Assembly (NCBI GenBank): GCA_013298505.1
Contig: JAAFHY010000004.1
Span: 38,421-102,420, forward strand
Origin: Cytophagales bacterium
Lineage (GTDB): Bacteria; Bacteroidota; Bacteroidia; Cytophagales; Cyclobacteriaceae
DNA length: 64,000 bases
Direction: 5' to 3'
The position numbers and the translations under genes were made by a program. The notes under the pieces were generated by a model. It was not told where the DNA came from. It was given only the letters and a program-made list of their open reading frames with translations, and ran no database searches. Position 1 is the stretch's first letter. Every line of letters starts with the position of its first letter. Shown piece by piece: positions 28,353 through 38,829 of the stretch.

Positions 28353-29825
28353 CTATTTTCTGCTATAATTCGGAGCCTCTCGGGTTATGCTTACATCGTG
28401 CGGGTGACTTTCATGCACACCCGCTGCGGTTATTTTTACAAACTTGGCCGTCTTCAATCGTTCAATATTTTTTGCGCCACAATAGCCCATGCCGGCTTTC
28501 AATCCCCCCACTAATTGATACAATATTTCTGCCACCGAGCCTTTAAATGGCACGCGACCCGAAATACCTTCTGGCACTAATTTTTTAATGTCGTCTTCCA
28601 CATCTTGAAAGTAGCGGTCTTTCGATCCATCTTCCATTGCTTCTAAAGAACCCATGCCTCGATAAGACTTGAATCTTCTTCCTTCGTAAATAATCAATTC
28701 GCCCGGTGCTTCTTCGGTGCCCGCGAGCAATGATCCGATCATCACGCTATCCGCCCCAGCGGCCAATGCTTTTACAATGTCGCCCGAAAAGCGAATGCCA
28801 CCATCGGCAATTGCTTTTACACCCGAGCCTTTTAGCGCTTTCGCGGATTCGTACACGGCAGATAATTGAGGCAAGCCGATGCCAGCTACAATGCGTGTAG
28901 TGCAAATGCTACCAGGGCCTACGCCTACCTTTACTGCATCTACGCCAATTTTTGCCAATGCTCTGGCTGCTTCGCCCGTGGCAATATTGCCTACAATTAA
29001 TTCGAGCGATGGGTATTTCTTTTTTACTTTTTTGGCCGCTTCGATTACCCCTTTGGAATGGCCGTGTGCCGTATCGATACTGATTACGTCTACGCCTGCA
29101 TTTTTTAATGCCTCAATCCGATCTAAAATATCGTGCGTTACGCCAACCGCTGCCCCAACCCTTAATCTTCCAAACTTATCTTTGCACGCGTTGGGTTTGT
29201 TTTTCTTTTTCAGGATGTCTTTGTACGTAACAAGCCCCGTCAGTTTCCCTTTTTTGTTTACGATGGGCAGCTTTTCGATTTTATAATCTTGCAAGAGCAA
29301 CTCCGCTTTTTCTAGTGTAATCCCTTCGGGTGCTGTGATCAAGTTTTCTTTGGTCATTATTTTTTCTACTGGCACCGACATATCTTTTTGAAAACGCAAA
29401 TCGCGGTTGGTGATAATGCCAACTAGTTTCCCGTTTTGGTCAATTACCGGAATGCCCCCAATCTTAAACTCGCGCATTATCTTTTCGGCATCGCGCACAG
29501 TAGAACTTACTTGCAGCGTTACCGGATCTAAGATCATTCCACTTTGCGAGCGCTTCACTTTACGCACTTGGTCTGCCTGTGCTTCAATGCTCATGTTTTT
29601 GTGGATGAACCCAATGCCACCCTCTAGTGCCATGCCAATGGCCAAACCCGCTTCGGTAACGGTGTCCATTGCAGCTGAAACAATAGGAATATTGAGTTTG
29701 ATGTTTTTTGTTAAGAACCCAGAAGTGTCAGTTTCCCGAGGAAGTACTTCGCTATACGCAGGAACTAAGAGCACGTCATCATAGGTGAGTGCTTCGAACA
29801 AAAATTTGGAAGAATCGAGTGCCAT
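28353..29825 (-). CDS. guaB: IMP dehydrogenase
   Basis: [17 protein letters not shown], tandem CBS domains, [40 protein letters not shown]. Confidence 0.98.
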   Translation of the reverse strand: MALDSSKFLFEALTYDDVLLVPAYSEVLPRETDTSGFLTKNIKLNIPIVSAAMDTVTEAGLAIGMALEGGIGFIHKNMSIEAQADQVRKVKRSQSGMILDPVTLQVSSTVRDAEKIMREFKIGGIPVIDQNGKLVGIITNRDLRFQKDMSVPVEKIMTKENLITAPEGITLEKAELLLQDYKIEKLPIVNKKGKLTGLVTYKDILKKKNKPNACKDKFGRLRVGAAVGVTHDILDRIEALKNAGVDVISIDTAHGHSKGVIEAAKKVKKKYPSLELIVGNIATGEAARALAKIGVDAVKVGVGPGSICTTRIVAGIGLPQLSAVYESAKALKGSGVKAIADGGIRFSGDIVKALAAGADSVMIGSLLAGTEEAPGELIIYEGRRFKSYRGMGSLEAMEDGSKDRYFQDVEDDIKKLVPEGISGRVPFKGSVAEILYQLVGGLKAGMGYCGAKNIERLKTAKFVKITAAGVHESHPHDVSITREAPNYSRK

Positions 29826-30019
29826 GGCAAATAATTTACGAGTGATTATTTGCGGGGCGAAGGTAAAGGGTTATGCCTTAAGAAACTAATTTTAAGTCGC
29901 TATAATTTCCCAATATCTGTTAGCAGTGGGGTGTAATGAAAAAGAGTAGGGGGCATTAGAAGTAATACCCATTTACGACAAAGGAAAATTTTTCGATTGT
30001 GATCAAAAAAAAGTTACTA

Positions 30020-30628
30020 CTAAAGCCCGCCCGTCAAATCTTTAAACAATTCGGGCACATACCAAACTACGGCTCCGTAGCCGGCAAAGCGAATAACACG
30101 CGTAATGCAAATGAGTAAAAAATATTTGATGTTTAAATTTACAGAGCCAGCTAGCATACAAGTGGCCGAAAAAGGAACAGGGGTAACTGCACCAACAAAT
30201 ACTAAGTAGCCACCGTATGTTTTTAATTTCCCTTCATATTGCTTCAAATATTTTTCGCGGATGCGCTCTTGGTAAAATTTAGTTTTTGAAAATAGCTTCC
30301 CAATGTAATAACCCAAAATTCCGGCTGCATAAGAGATCAACGTAAGAATAGCCAAGTTGGTGATAAACCCACTCAGATCAATTTTATCCAAAATCCAAAT
30401 CATCATAAAGATTTCGGGAGGAAGGATGCCGAATACTATTTCTGATGCAGTATAAATTCCGTAAAGAATGCCTGGGTTTGCACGAATGGTATCAATGTGC
30501 TCTTGAAAATTTTGCTGGATATATTTTTCTAAAAAAACAAACGCGATAATAATTACGGCAAACCATGCCAGGCCCTTCAACAGGTTGCGGAATAGAAAAC
30601 TGGAGCGAGTTTCTTCTTTCTCTTGCAC
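30020..30628 (-). CDS. VTT/DedA-like (SNARE-associated) membrane protein
   Basis: Multi-TM; LPPEIFMMIW, FVGAVTPVPFSATCMLAGSVNLNIKYF. Confidence 0.7.
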   Translation of the reverse strand: MQEKEETRSSFLFRNLLKGLAWFAVIIIAFVFLEKYIQQNFQEHIDTIRANPGILYGIYTASEIVFGILPPEIFMMIWILDKIDLSGFITNLAILTLISYAAGILGYYIGKLFSKTKFYQERIREKYLKQYEGKLKTYGGYLVFVGAVTPVPFSATCMLAGSVNLNIKYFLLICITRVIRFAGYGAVVWYVPELFKDLTGGL

Positions 30629-30641
30629 AGGGTTTGATTTT

Positions 30642-31817
30642 TTAACTTAAAATACGATGCCTTGTAAAGGGCTTGGTTTCGTCAAATAGCTTTCGGTAGG
30701 TAATATGCGTTTTTGAAACGAACCCTCCAACTTGCTCTACTACATTAATCATTTTTGGGTTAAAATCACCAATCCAATTCATCTCGTATTGGTCATATCG
30801 TTTGTATTGGTCTTGCAATACTTTACGGGCGGCCATAATCATTGCTCCATCGGCTCCTTTGCCTTGGTGCTCGGGCACTACACCAAACAATATCCCAAAT
30901 GCCTTGGTATTTATTTTTCTAAGCTGAAACCAAATAAACTTGATTTTGCCAAGCCAATCGAGTTGCCCGTTTACGTGCTTAAAGATTTGGTTAATTTCTG
31001 GCAACGAAAGAAAAAAGGAAATGGGTTCGCCTTTATAAAATCCAAAGTAAAGTAGCTTCTCGTCTAAAATGGGTTTCATTTGCTTCACGATTAGCGCAGC
31101 TTGTGCAGCGGTGATCTCTGGATTTTCGGCTCGATTGGCCCAGGCTTTGTTATATACTGTTCGTAGATATTCTCCTAGCAATTTAATTTCATCTTTGCGC
31201 AAATGCCTAAACTCGTAGCCTTGTTCTTTGGCAATCAACTCGGCTTTATAAGCCAACTTTGGTGAGAGCGGATCTTTAATCCTGCGAGCAAAAGTAAACT
31301 GGTTAAAATATGTTTTGAATCCATATTCTTCAAAATAGTTTTGATAATATGGCGGATTGTAGTTGCATTGATAATTTGGCTCGCGATCAAATCCATCTAC
31401 CAACAAACCCCACCACCGATCGCGGCTACCAAAGTTAATAGGTCCATCCATGGCTTCCATTCCTTTTGCGTGCAACCACTCTTTACATTTATCAAAAAGT
31501 AGAAACGCTGCATTTTTGTTTTCTACACACTCGAATAGACCCATGCCCCCCGTAGGCTGATCGTTTCCTTTGTTCACCGTTTTTTGATCGATAAATGCGG
31601 CAACGCGTCCTATCGTTTTATGGTGATCGTCTTTTAAAATCCAGCGAATGATCTCTCCGTGCCGAAATGTTTTATTTTTTTCTGGATCGAAAACATTCTC
31701 AATATCTTTATCTAACGGGCGAATCCACTTTGGAAAATTTTTATAAAGCGCAAGGGGAAATACTAAAAACTCATTTTTATCGGCTGCGCTTTTAACTTCG
31801 TGAACGGTCATGAACAA
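30642..31817 (-). CDS. Conserved protein, GNAT-like
   Basis: 391 aa; GPINFGSRDRWWGLLVDGFDREPNYQCNYNPPYY; C-term LFGVVPEHQGKGADGAMIMAA acetyltransferase-like motif. Confidence 0.7.
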   Translation of the reverse strand: MFMTVHEVKSAADKNEFLVFPLALYKNFPKWIRPLDKDIENVFDPEKNKTFRHGEIIRWILKDDHHKTIGRVAAFIDQKTVNKGNDQPTGGMGLFECVENKNAAFLLFDKCKEWLHAKGMEAMDGPINFGSRDRWWGLLVDGFDREPNYQCNYNPPYYQNYFEEYGFKTYFNQFTFARRIKDPLSPKLAYKAELIAKEQGYEFRHLRKDEIKLLGEYLRTVYNKAWANRAENPEITAAQAALIVKQMKPILDEKLLYFGFYKGEPISFFLSLPEINQIFKHVNGQLDWLGKIKFIWFQLRKINTKAFGILFGVVPEHQGKGADGAMIMAARKVLQDQYKRYDQYEMNWIGDFNPKMINVVEQVGGFVSKTHITYRKLFDETKPFTRHRILS

Positions 31818-31822
31818 TAGAC

Positions 31823-34054
31823 TTACTTTGTTTCTGCTAAGGTATGATTGGGCAGCTTCAATTCAAATGTGGTGCCTCGCCCAATTTCGCTCGATACTTT
31901 TAGGATGCCCCCCAATTTATCAACGGCATTTTTTACGATGTATAACCCAAGGCCCGAGCCATCCGATTGCTCGCTGGCGCGATAAAACATTTCAAAAATT
32001 TTATTCAAACTGGGTTTGCTTATGCCAATGCCGTTATCTTCAAAAATAATGGTGGCACGTTGTGATCCACTTTTAATCTTAATATGAATGTGTGGGTCGC
32101 TCTTACCAAAATCTCTATATTTGATTGCGTTAGAGATCAGATTTCTAAAAATTTCTCCGATGCGCCACGGGTCGCTGTGAAAAGATGTACCTTCAATTTC
32201 AACGGTTCGTTTAATTTCATTGGCACCTTTCAGGTAACTTAAATCGGCAAAAGTTTGATCCGCTAATTTTTGTAAGTTGATGGGCTCAATCTTTACCTCC
32301 AACTTCAAGTTTTTAGAGTGGCTAAGCACATCACTAATAAAATGATCGAGTTGTTTTACTTTTTCTCCGATCAACTTAATGTAATCTGCCAAGCTATCAT
32401 CGTTGCCTTCGAGGCTTGCTAAATTTACAAGGCCTAATACGGAAGAGAGCGGTGCGCGCAAATCGTGCGATACTTTATAAACAAAGTTATCTAATTCGAT
32501 ATTACGCACTTTCAATTCTTCTTCAATTCGCTTTTGATCAGTAATGTCTACATACACACCAAAAATAGAAATGGTTTTATCTTCTAAAGGCACTGGCACA
32601 CCGTAAATGATTACCGAAATAGGTGTCCGGTTTTTGTGGTGGCGTGTACTTTCAATACGGATGATCTGCTCGCTAGAGATGATCGAATTCAAATCATTTC
32701 CTTCTGTTTCCAACTCTTCGGGAACGATAAACTCATTTAAGCTATTTCCAACTAATTCGGTTTGGGTGTAGCCAAAGGTTTTGGTAAAGCCCTCGTTGAT
32801 TTGAACTACTTTTCCGTGTTCGTTCAACATCACCAATCCAAATGGCGAACTTTTAAATAATTGCGAGAACAGGGTTTCTGTTTTCCGTTTCTCAAGTTGT
32901 GTTTTGCGCTCTTCAGTAGTGTCTTTAATAATTATCTGTATTGCTGGCTTACTCCGAAAAACAAGTGTATGCGCAGACACTTCTACCACCATCTCGCTGC
33001 CATCTAGGCGAATGTATTTTTGATGGATAGTAGGCACTTGCCCACCTTCTTTTAACGTATTGATTCGTTGTAGTGAAACCGAAATAAAATCGGGATGTAC
33101 AAATTGTAGCGCAGGCAGGCCAACAATATCGCTCGGGGTGGTAGCGCCAAGCATACTGGCGGCTGCCTCGTTGGCAAAAACCACTTTGTTATCTTGATAA
33201 ATAACAATGCCCAATGGTAGGGTTTCCACTAGTTCGCGGTACCTACCTTCGGTTTCTAATGCTAACTGCTCTTGTGTTTTTCTATTTTCAAAATCTTGTA
33301 AGGTGCCCACGGTGCGCAGGGCATTGCCATTCAAATCAAACTCTACTATTTGGCCTCGCTCCATGACCCACCGCCAATTGCCATTTTTCAGTTGAAACCG
33401 ATAGACCACTTCATAAAAATCCGTTTCTTTCTTCAAATGCCTATCTATGCTTGCCGAATAATTGGGTCTGTCTTCGGGGTGGATAAAATCTTCGCAGTGG
33501 CAAAACATCTCTTCTAACTCAGCTTTGGGGTAGCCAATGATCTCTGCCCACTTCTCGTTGATGATGGTAACGTTTGTTTTATAATTGTAATCCCAAATGC
33601 CCAACTCCGATCCTCTCAGTGCCAACTCAAGCCGCTGCTTATTTTCTTTATTAGCCCGTTCTATTTCTTTTTTAGCCGTTTGATCGGTGAACAATCCAAC
33701 CCATACTATTTTTCCTCCTGCAACTTTGGTTGGCGAAGAACTGGCATCTACCCATTTTACATTGCCCGATGGCGTTACGATGCGACCTTCCCATCTAAAC
33801 TCTTCTGCCTTTGAAAGCGATGTGTTTACTTCTGCTAAAAAAACTGGGCGATCTTCTTCGTGAATAAACGTGTCAAGCGGACTCGTTCCATCCATCAACT
33901 TTTCGATCTTCGTTTCGAAAATTTGCTCGCAGAACGGACTAAAATAGGTGAAGTCTCTTTTGCCATCGGCAAAAAGAGTGTATTCAAAAACAGCCGCTTG
34001 CAGTTTGTCAATGATTTGGGTGTGATGTTCTACTGCCGAAAGGGATTGTTTCAT
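31823..34054 (-). CDS. Multi-PAS sensor histidine kinase
   Basis: Several PAS/PAC segments; FVYKVSHDLRAPLSSVLGLV H-box; FRNLISNAIKYRD, DNGIGI, GSGLGLYIVK. Confidence 0.94.
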   Translation of the reverse strand: MKQSLSAVEHHTQIIDKLQAAVFEYTLFADGKRDFTYFSPFCEQIFETKIEKLMDGTSPLDTFIHEEDRPVFLAEVNTSLSKAEEFRWEGRIVTPSGNVKWVDASSSPTKVAGGKIVWVGLFTDQTAKKEIERANKENKQRLELALRGSELGIWDYNYKTNVTIINEKWAEIIGYPKAELEEMFCHCEDFIHPEDRPNYSASIDRHLKKETDFYEVVYRFQLKNGNWRWVMERGQIVEFDLNGNALRTVGTLQDFENRKTQEQLALETEGRYRELVETLPLGIVIYQDNKVVFANEAAASMLGATTPSDIVGLPALQFVHPDFISVSLQRINTLKEGGQVPTIHQKYIRLDGSEMVVEVSAHTLVFRSKPAIQIIIKDTTEERKTQLEKRKTETLFSQLFKSSPFGLVMLNEHGKVVQINEGFTKTFGYTQTELVGNSLNEFIVPEELETEGNDLNSIISSEQIIRIESTRHHKNRTPISVIIYGVPVPLEDKTISIFGVYVDITDQKRIEEELKVRNIELDNFVYKVSHDLRAPLSSVLGLVNLASLEGNDDSLADYIKLIGEKVKQLDHFISDVLSHSKNLKLEVKIEPINLQKLADQTFADLSYLKGANEIKRTVEIEGTSFHSDPWRIGEIFRNLISNAIKYRDFGKSDPHIHIKIKSGSQRATIIFEDNGIGISKPSLNKIFEMFYRASEQSDGSGLGLYIVKNAVDKLGGILKVSSEIGRGTTFELKLPNHTLAETK

Positions 34055-34128
34055 AGCCGTGTCAAAGATAGCGTAAGCCGCTTATAGTAATAGCAAGTGG
34101 TAGTAAATTGAGGTGAATTATTCCGAAA

Positions 34129-34848
34129 TTAGCGATTGGCCTGCAGGTGTTTCACATTGGCTAGATTCCATTCAATTACCAGTCCTTTGCCAATGCCTTC
34201 GGCCACTTTTTTTCCGTATAACAACTCGACTAAATAAAGGGCAGCATCGTACGATTTGGCACCACCTGCCGAGGTAATCATTTTGCGGTCGTGAACAAAA
34301 CTGACTTCTTCATGCACCGTTAAGTGCGGAAATTTTTGTTTGAACCGAACAATATCTGCTGGAAAGGTAGTGCAAGCATACGAGTCAAGTAATTTTGCTT
34401 CGGCCAGTACAAATGCGCCATCGCAAAGCGATAAATTGTAAAGCGAATTTCGACCGATGGTATTTACAAAATCAATCAATAGCTTGTTGCCCAAATCCGT
34501 ATCCATGCTATGCTGTGCACTGGGCACCACCAGAATATCTATTTCGGGGTGAGCCTCATTAAACGAATAATCGGGAATTATTTTTAATCCCTCAAAAGTG
34601 GTGATGGTATCGCGCTGTGGCGCAATGGTAAATACCTTTATGCCCTTGGGCGTATGAAATTGCGTATGTTGAAAAACATCCATCGGTGCGATCAGTTCTG
34701 AATTGTACACGCCATCGACAACTAAAAAGGCAGCATTCAATTCTTTGGTAGGATGCACAGGCGGGCCATCGAGAGTGGTTTTTTGTTTGGCAGACTCTTG
34801 GCAAGAAATAACCCAGCTAAATAGAACTCCGATTAGTAAAATGCGCAT
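34129..34848 (-). CDS. DJ-1/PfpI family lipoprotein
   Basis: Lipobox SWVISC; AFLVVDGVYNSELIAPMDVF; YNLSLCDGAFVLAEAKLLD nucleophile elbow. Confidence 0.85.
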   Translation of the reverse strand: MRILLIGVLFSWVISCQESAKQKTTLDGPPVHPTKELNAAFLVVDGVYNSELIAPMDVFQHTQFHTPKGIKVFTIAPQRDTITTFEGLKIIPDYSFNEAHPEIDILVVPSAQHSMDTDLGNKLLIDFVNTIGRNSLYNLSLCDGAFVLAEAKLLDSYACTTFPADIVRFKQKFPHLTVHEEVSFVHDRKMITSAGGAKSYDAALYLVELLYGKKVAEGIGKGLVIEWNLANVKHLQANR

Positions 34849-34885
34849 ATAATTTTTTATTAATTTCAGATTCGATTTACAAGAT

Positions 34886-35410
34886 ATGGATAAAGAAGTT
34901 CAAAAAAAGAAGCCTATGGCAACGAAAAAGCCCATCCGAAAAGAGTTTGTCGGAACGCTTGAAGACCCACAACTATCAATTGATGCCGCTTTTATAACCT
35001 TTCCGTATTCTGTTGAAGATCTTTTTGGCACTCGAGGACAGGTAAAAGTGAAAGTTACATTTGACGGCTACCCATATCGCGGCATTCTATCTACCATGGG
35101 CGGAGGTGCGCACGCCATTTTGGTGCGCAAAGATGTACGAGCGGCCATCAGAAAAAAAGTGGGCGATAAGGTAGCAGTGGTAGTAGAGCAAGACCTTGAA
35201 GAAAGGTTGGTAGATATGCCCAAAGAGCTAACAGATTTGTTGAATCGGAATAAAAAAGTGTTGGCTTTTTTTGAATCACTCTCATTTACCAATCGAAAAG
35301 AGTACGCACTTTGGATCAGTTCTGCCAAACGAGCGGAGACTAAGACGAGTCGATTAGAGCAGGCACTAACAAAACTTTTGGCCAAAAAGAAAAACCCTTC
35401 TGAAAAGTGA
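34886..35410 (+). CDS. YdeI/OmpD-associated family protein (DUF1905-like plus OmdA)
   Basis: VKVKVTFDGYPYRGILSTMGGGAHAILVRKDVRAAIRKKVGDKVAV; C-term SFTNRKEYALWISSAKRAETKTSRLEQAL. Confidence 0.85.
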   Translation: MDKEVQKKKPMATKKPIRKEFVGTLEDPQLSIDAAFITFPYSVEDLFGTRGQVKVKVTFDGYPYRGILSTMGGGAHAILVRKDVRAAIRKKVGDKVAVVVEQDLEERLVDMPKELTDLLNRNKKVLAFFESLSFTNRKEYALWISSAKRAETKTSRLEQALTKLLAKKKNPSEK

Positions 35411-35481
35411 CCGCGCATTTAAAAAAATTATCTTTGAGCGGTAATTATTCGTTTTCAATAGAATTAAAAAGATAAAAACAG

Positions 35482-36207
35482 ATGAAAGGATTTTTGTTCG
35501 CGCTTTGTGTTGCGTTACCTACCATTCAGGTAAACGCACAAACCGAAAAGCCTTCTTTTGAAGCCGATAAGCTTGAGGCCAAGCCCATTCAAACAGGCAA
35601 GGCTTCTTTCTATGCCGATAAATTTGAAGGCAAGCCCACAGCCAGTGGCGAAAAATATAAGGCAAGTAAACTCACGGCTGCACACAGATCGCTTCCGTTT
35701 GGCACCAAAGTAAAAGTTACCAATATCGCTAATGGCGAATCGGTGGTGGTTACGATCAACGATCGTGGACCATTTGTAGAAGGCAGGATTATAGACGTAT
35801 CGAAAGCTGCAGCTGAAAAGTTAAGTTTTTTTAACCAAGGCACTGCCGATGTAAAACTAGAAATAATAGATGGCACCAACGGAAAGGGCGATACGCAGCC
35901 CATTATGGTAGACCATGTGGTGGTAGAAGATAAAGAAACCTATGATTTTGATATTAAACGAATAAAGCCATCAGGTTTTGGCGTACAGTTGGGCACCTAC
36001 CAAGAGTTGGTAAACGTGATGAAGATAGTAGACAACTTAAAGAAGTCATATAAAAAGAGAGTGGCCGTTCAAGTAAAGATTGTAAATGGGGTAAAATTTT
36101 ACAGTATTCTTTTTATGGGATTTTCTAAACGCGACAAAGCGCAGGCCATGCTTCCAGAGCTGAAGAAAAAATTTCCTGATGCGTTTGTGGCCGAATTTGA
36201 AAAGTAG
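35482..36207 (+). CDS. rlpA: RlpA-like septal ring lytic transglycosylase with SPOR-like C-terminus
   Basis: GKASFYADKFEGKPTASGEKY, LPFGTKVKVTN, VTINDRGPFVEGRIIDVSKAAAEKL; C-terminal GVQLGTYQE... Confidence 0.9.
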   Translation: MKGFLFALCVALPTIQVNAQTEKPSFEADKLEAKPIQTGKASFYADKFEGKPTASGEKYKASKLTAAHRSLPFGTKVKVTNIANGESVVVTINDRGPFVEGRIIDVSKAAAEKLSFFNQGTADVKLEIIDGTNGKGDTQPIMVDHVVVEDKETYDFDIKRIKPSGFGVQLGTYQELVNVMKIVDNLKKSYKKRVAVQVKIVNGVKFYSILFMGFSKRDKAQAMLPELKKKFPDAFVAEFEK

Positions 36208-36230
36208 CACTCCTACAATTCTTTTTTAAA

Positions 36231-36355
36231 GCCATCTCAAAAATATTACGTCTTTGCGAGCGGAGTGAAGCAATCTCCATCCACGAAGCCAAAAAAGGGA
36301 TTGCTTCGGTCGTGCCTCCCTCGCAAAGACGATATTTTATGATTTTTGAGATGGC
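36231..36355. repeat. Long imperfect palindrome, MITE/REP-like
   Basis: gccatctcaaaaat ... atttttgagatggc termini; inner arms cgtctttgcgag (36249-36260) / ctcgcaaagacg (36320-36331); gaagcaatc / gattgcttc. Confidence 0.88.
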
Positions 36356-36422
36356 ATTTAATAATCCACGAACAGGTTGTAACAATTGCGCTGCGCGAAA
36401 GTCTTGTGCCTGAATTCTTGTT

Positions 36423-37646
36423 ATGCTAAAAAAACTTGTCCCTTCTTTTCAAATGGCCTTTAGGGCACTACAAGGTCACTTCTTTCAAACCTTTTTGTCC
36501 ATACTTGGAATGATCATAGGCGTGGCTGCGTTGGTCGGCATCCTTTGCTTGATTGATGGTATGGAACAATTTGCCAAAGATCAAATCAGCCAAACCACTT
36601 CACTTAAGTCTATTGTAGTAACATCTCGAACAACAAAAAGCGAAAACGGAGTTATCTTAAAAAAAGACACGTTTGCCTACATCACACCGAAAAAATTTAT
36701 TGCGTTGCAAAATGATATTACGTTCAAAACGAGTTACGCATATTTAATTTCTACTCAATCTAACGAGGCCAGTTATGCCCCTACCAATAAAAAAATAATC
36801 AGTTTGCTGAATGGTGTTACCGCTATAACACACAACAAGGATAAAATCGTAGCAGGCAGTCCGCTGAGCGAAGCAGATATTTTGGAGAAAAGAAAGGTAG
36901 TGGTAGCAAATAAGTTATTCGTCAAATTGATTTCGCCTTCTGATTCGACCCATACTAAGATTGGGTCAAAACTTATTATTCGTGGAGAAGAGTTTGAATT
37001 AATTGGTATTGTTAATCAAAATTCTCAAAGCCCAGAGTTGTTTGTCCCCATTACTCATTTTTCAGATACTGATTTAAAAGATTATCCACCCACTGCTATC
37101 ATCGAAGTGGAAGAGATCGATCAGGTGGGTGCTGCCAAAGAATTTATTACGCAATGGTTGAGAAAAGAATATGGAGCGCAAAAAAATTTCGATGTGATGA
37201 CCAATGGATTTCGGGTAGAACAGGCGGAGCAAGGGTTTAGGCTGTTTCGTGTTATCATGGGTTTGATCGTTGGCATTTCTGTTTTGGTAGGTGGCGTGGG
37301 TGTGATGAATGTGATGTTGATTTCGGTAACACAACGAACCACCGAAATTGGAGTACGCAAGGCACTGGGTGCGAAGCGTAGCGATATTATGTATCAATTT
37401 TTGGCAGAGTCTATTTCCATTTCTACGATGGGTAGCATCTGCGGATTGGTGCTGGGTGTGTTGGGCACTATGGCCACTATTCCAATCATTAAGGCAATTA
37501 CAAAAATTCCGTTCCAAGCTTCGTATACATGGAACACGATTATTTTGGTGGCGATTATTGCGGTTGTGGTGGGTATCGTTTTTGGCACCTACCCGGCTTT
37601 GCGCGCATCGCGGCTCGATCCGGTTGAGGCCATGCGCAGAGAGTAA
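36423..37646 (+). CDS. MacB-like ABC transporter permease
   Basis: GHFFQTFLSILGMIIGVAALVGI N-term; VGGVGVMNVMLISVTQRTTEIGVRKALGAKRSDI; YPALRASRLDPVEAMRRE. Confidence 0.93.
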   Translation: MLKKLVPSFQMAFRALQGHFFQTFLSILGMIIGVAALVGILCLIDGMEQFAKDQISQTTSLKSIVVTSRTTKSENGVILKKDTFAYITPKKFIALQNDITFKTSYAYLISTQSNEASYAPTNKKIISLLNGVTAITHNKDKIVAGSPLSEADILEKRKVVVANKLFVKLISPSDSTHTKIGSKLIIRGEEFELIGIVNQNSQSPELFVPITHFSDTDLKDYPPTAIIEVEEIDQVGAAKEFITQWLRKEYGAQKNFDVMTNGFRVEQAEQGFRLFRVIMGLIVGISVLVGGVGVMNVMLISVTQRTTEIGVRKALGAKRSDIMYQFLAESISISTMGSICGLVLGVLGTMATIPIIKAITKIPFQASYTWNTIILVAIIAVVVGIVFGTYPALRASRLDPVEAMRRE

Positions 37647-37675
37647 ATGAGTAGAAGCATTTTACTTCGTTAAGA

Positions 37676-38770
37676 TCACATCACAGAATTCTTCAACAAA
37701 AGGAGTTTGTCTTTTAACGCAATCGCTGCCCCTCGATCAATCATATTTGATAGCTGATCTAACGCCATTTCAATTTTTGAATTCGCTTCTTTTTTATCCT
37801 CAAGTACTAAGATAGCTGCCTCGGTAGCGAACACTTGTGCTTTTGGGATGATAGCCGATGGCTTAAATTGACTCCAATATTCTTTTGCCTTACCCAAATC
37901 TTTTTTTGCCATTGCATAAAAGAACGCGGCATCGAGCCACACCATACCACGGATTCCATCGGGTATACTTTCGCTTTCATCTACATAGGCTTGCAAATAT
38001 TCTTCGGCAGTTTCGAGGTTGCCTTTATCCCAAGCAGATTGATGAAAAAAACTTTTGATGTAAACGGCAAAGGGAGAGTTCAATTTCTGTCCGAGTTTGC
38101 TAGCTTGATTCAATTCGTTCCAATCCAATAAACTGGGTCGTAATCCGCCTGCACTTTGTGATATAATTTTTAATGTGAGTACTTCAAATAGAGCAGCTTC
38201 GCCACCCCGCAGCAAATTCAAAATTCGCCCGCCATCAGATGTAAAACCGCCCATGTGAAAAGGGATAATCGTAACCCCAAAAATCAAAAGTGAAAAGAAA
38301 GCGATTAACAAAAAGAGAAACCCAATCATAGAAGGAACCAGCAAATAGAAAGCATAGCATAAGCCAGCTAAGACTAAGCTGGCAACCGGGCCACCAGCCG
38401 CGTAAACGGAAAATCGTTTTTTTAAATTCTCCGTACCGGTGGGCATACAGATCACCATTCCGCCTGCGGTGTTTACATTTTTATTCCATTTGAATTTCCA
38501 CCCTTCTTGTTCTTTGTCCCACATGAAGGGTCCTACCACATACATTCTAAAATCAAAATTTTGCCAAACACCTGCCACCGCATGACCCGCCTCGTGAAAC
38601 CCGATCACTAAAAAGAACACTGGTATGAATGCGAGTGCCCACATCAGCGCAACACCATCTGGTAGATCTTTGCCAGCCTGAGAACCTGCTTTGCCAATGA
38701 AATAGCCAATGGTGCCGCAAAGCGCCATCATTAAAAGGAAGGGGATAATTTTTGATTTTTTATTTTTCAT
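37676..38770 (-). CDS. M50-family (site-2 protease-like) metallopeptidase
   Basis: FHEAGHA in TM; GGFTSDGGRILNLLRGG; ORF runs to 38818, ATG at 38770 preferred. Confidence 0.82.
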   Translation of the reverse strand: MKNKKSKIIPFLLMMALCGTIGYFIGKAGSQAGKDLPDGVALMWALAFIPVFFLVIGFHEAGHAVAGVWQNFDFRMYVVGPFMWDKEQEGWKFKWNKNVNTAGGMVICMPTGTENLKKRFSVYAAGGPVASLVLAGLCYAFYLLVPSMIGFLFLLIAFFSLLIFGVTIIPFHMGGFTSDGGRILNLLRGGEAALFEVLTLKIISQSAGGLRPSLLDWNELNQASKLGQKLNSPFAVYIKSFFHQSAWDKGNLETAEEYLQAYVDESESIPDGIRGMVWLDAAFFYAMAKKDLGKAKEYWSQFKPSAIIPKAQVFATEAAILVLEDKKEANSKIEMALDQLSNMIDRGAAIALKDKLLLLKNSVM

Positions 38771-38829
38771 CGTCATGGATGGAAATGGTTTTGCTATTAG
38801 TATGCAAACCACGCACAAAATTACATGGG

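Noticed and set aside
28879-29784. 135- and 125-aa plus-strand ORFs inside guaB
   Set aside because: Antisense shadows; guaB motifs are continuous in the minus frame.
36125-36385. 86-aa minus ORF across the palindrome
   Set aside because: Produced by translating the MITE/REP-like repeat and the rlpA end.
37074-37517. 147-aa minus-strand ORF within the ABC permease
   Set aside because: His/Thr/Gln-rich nonsense composition opposite a clear permease frame.
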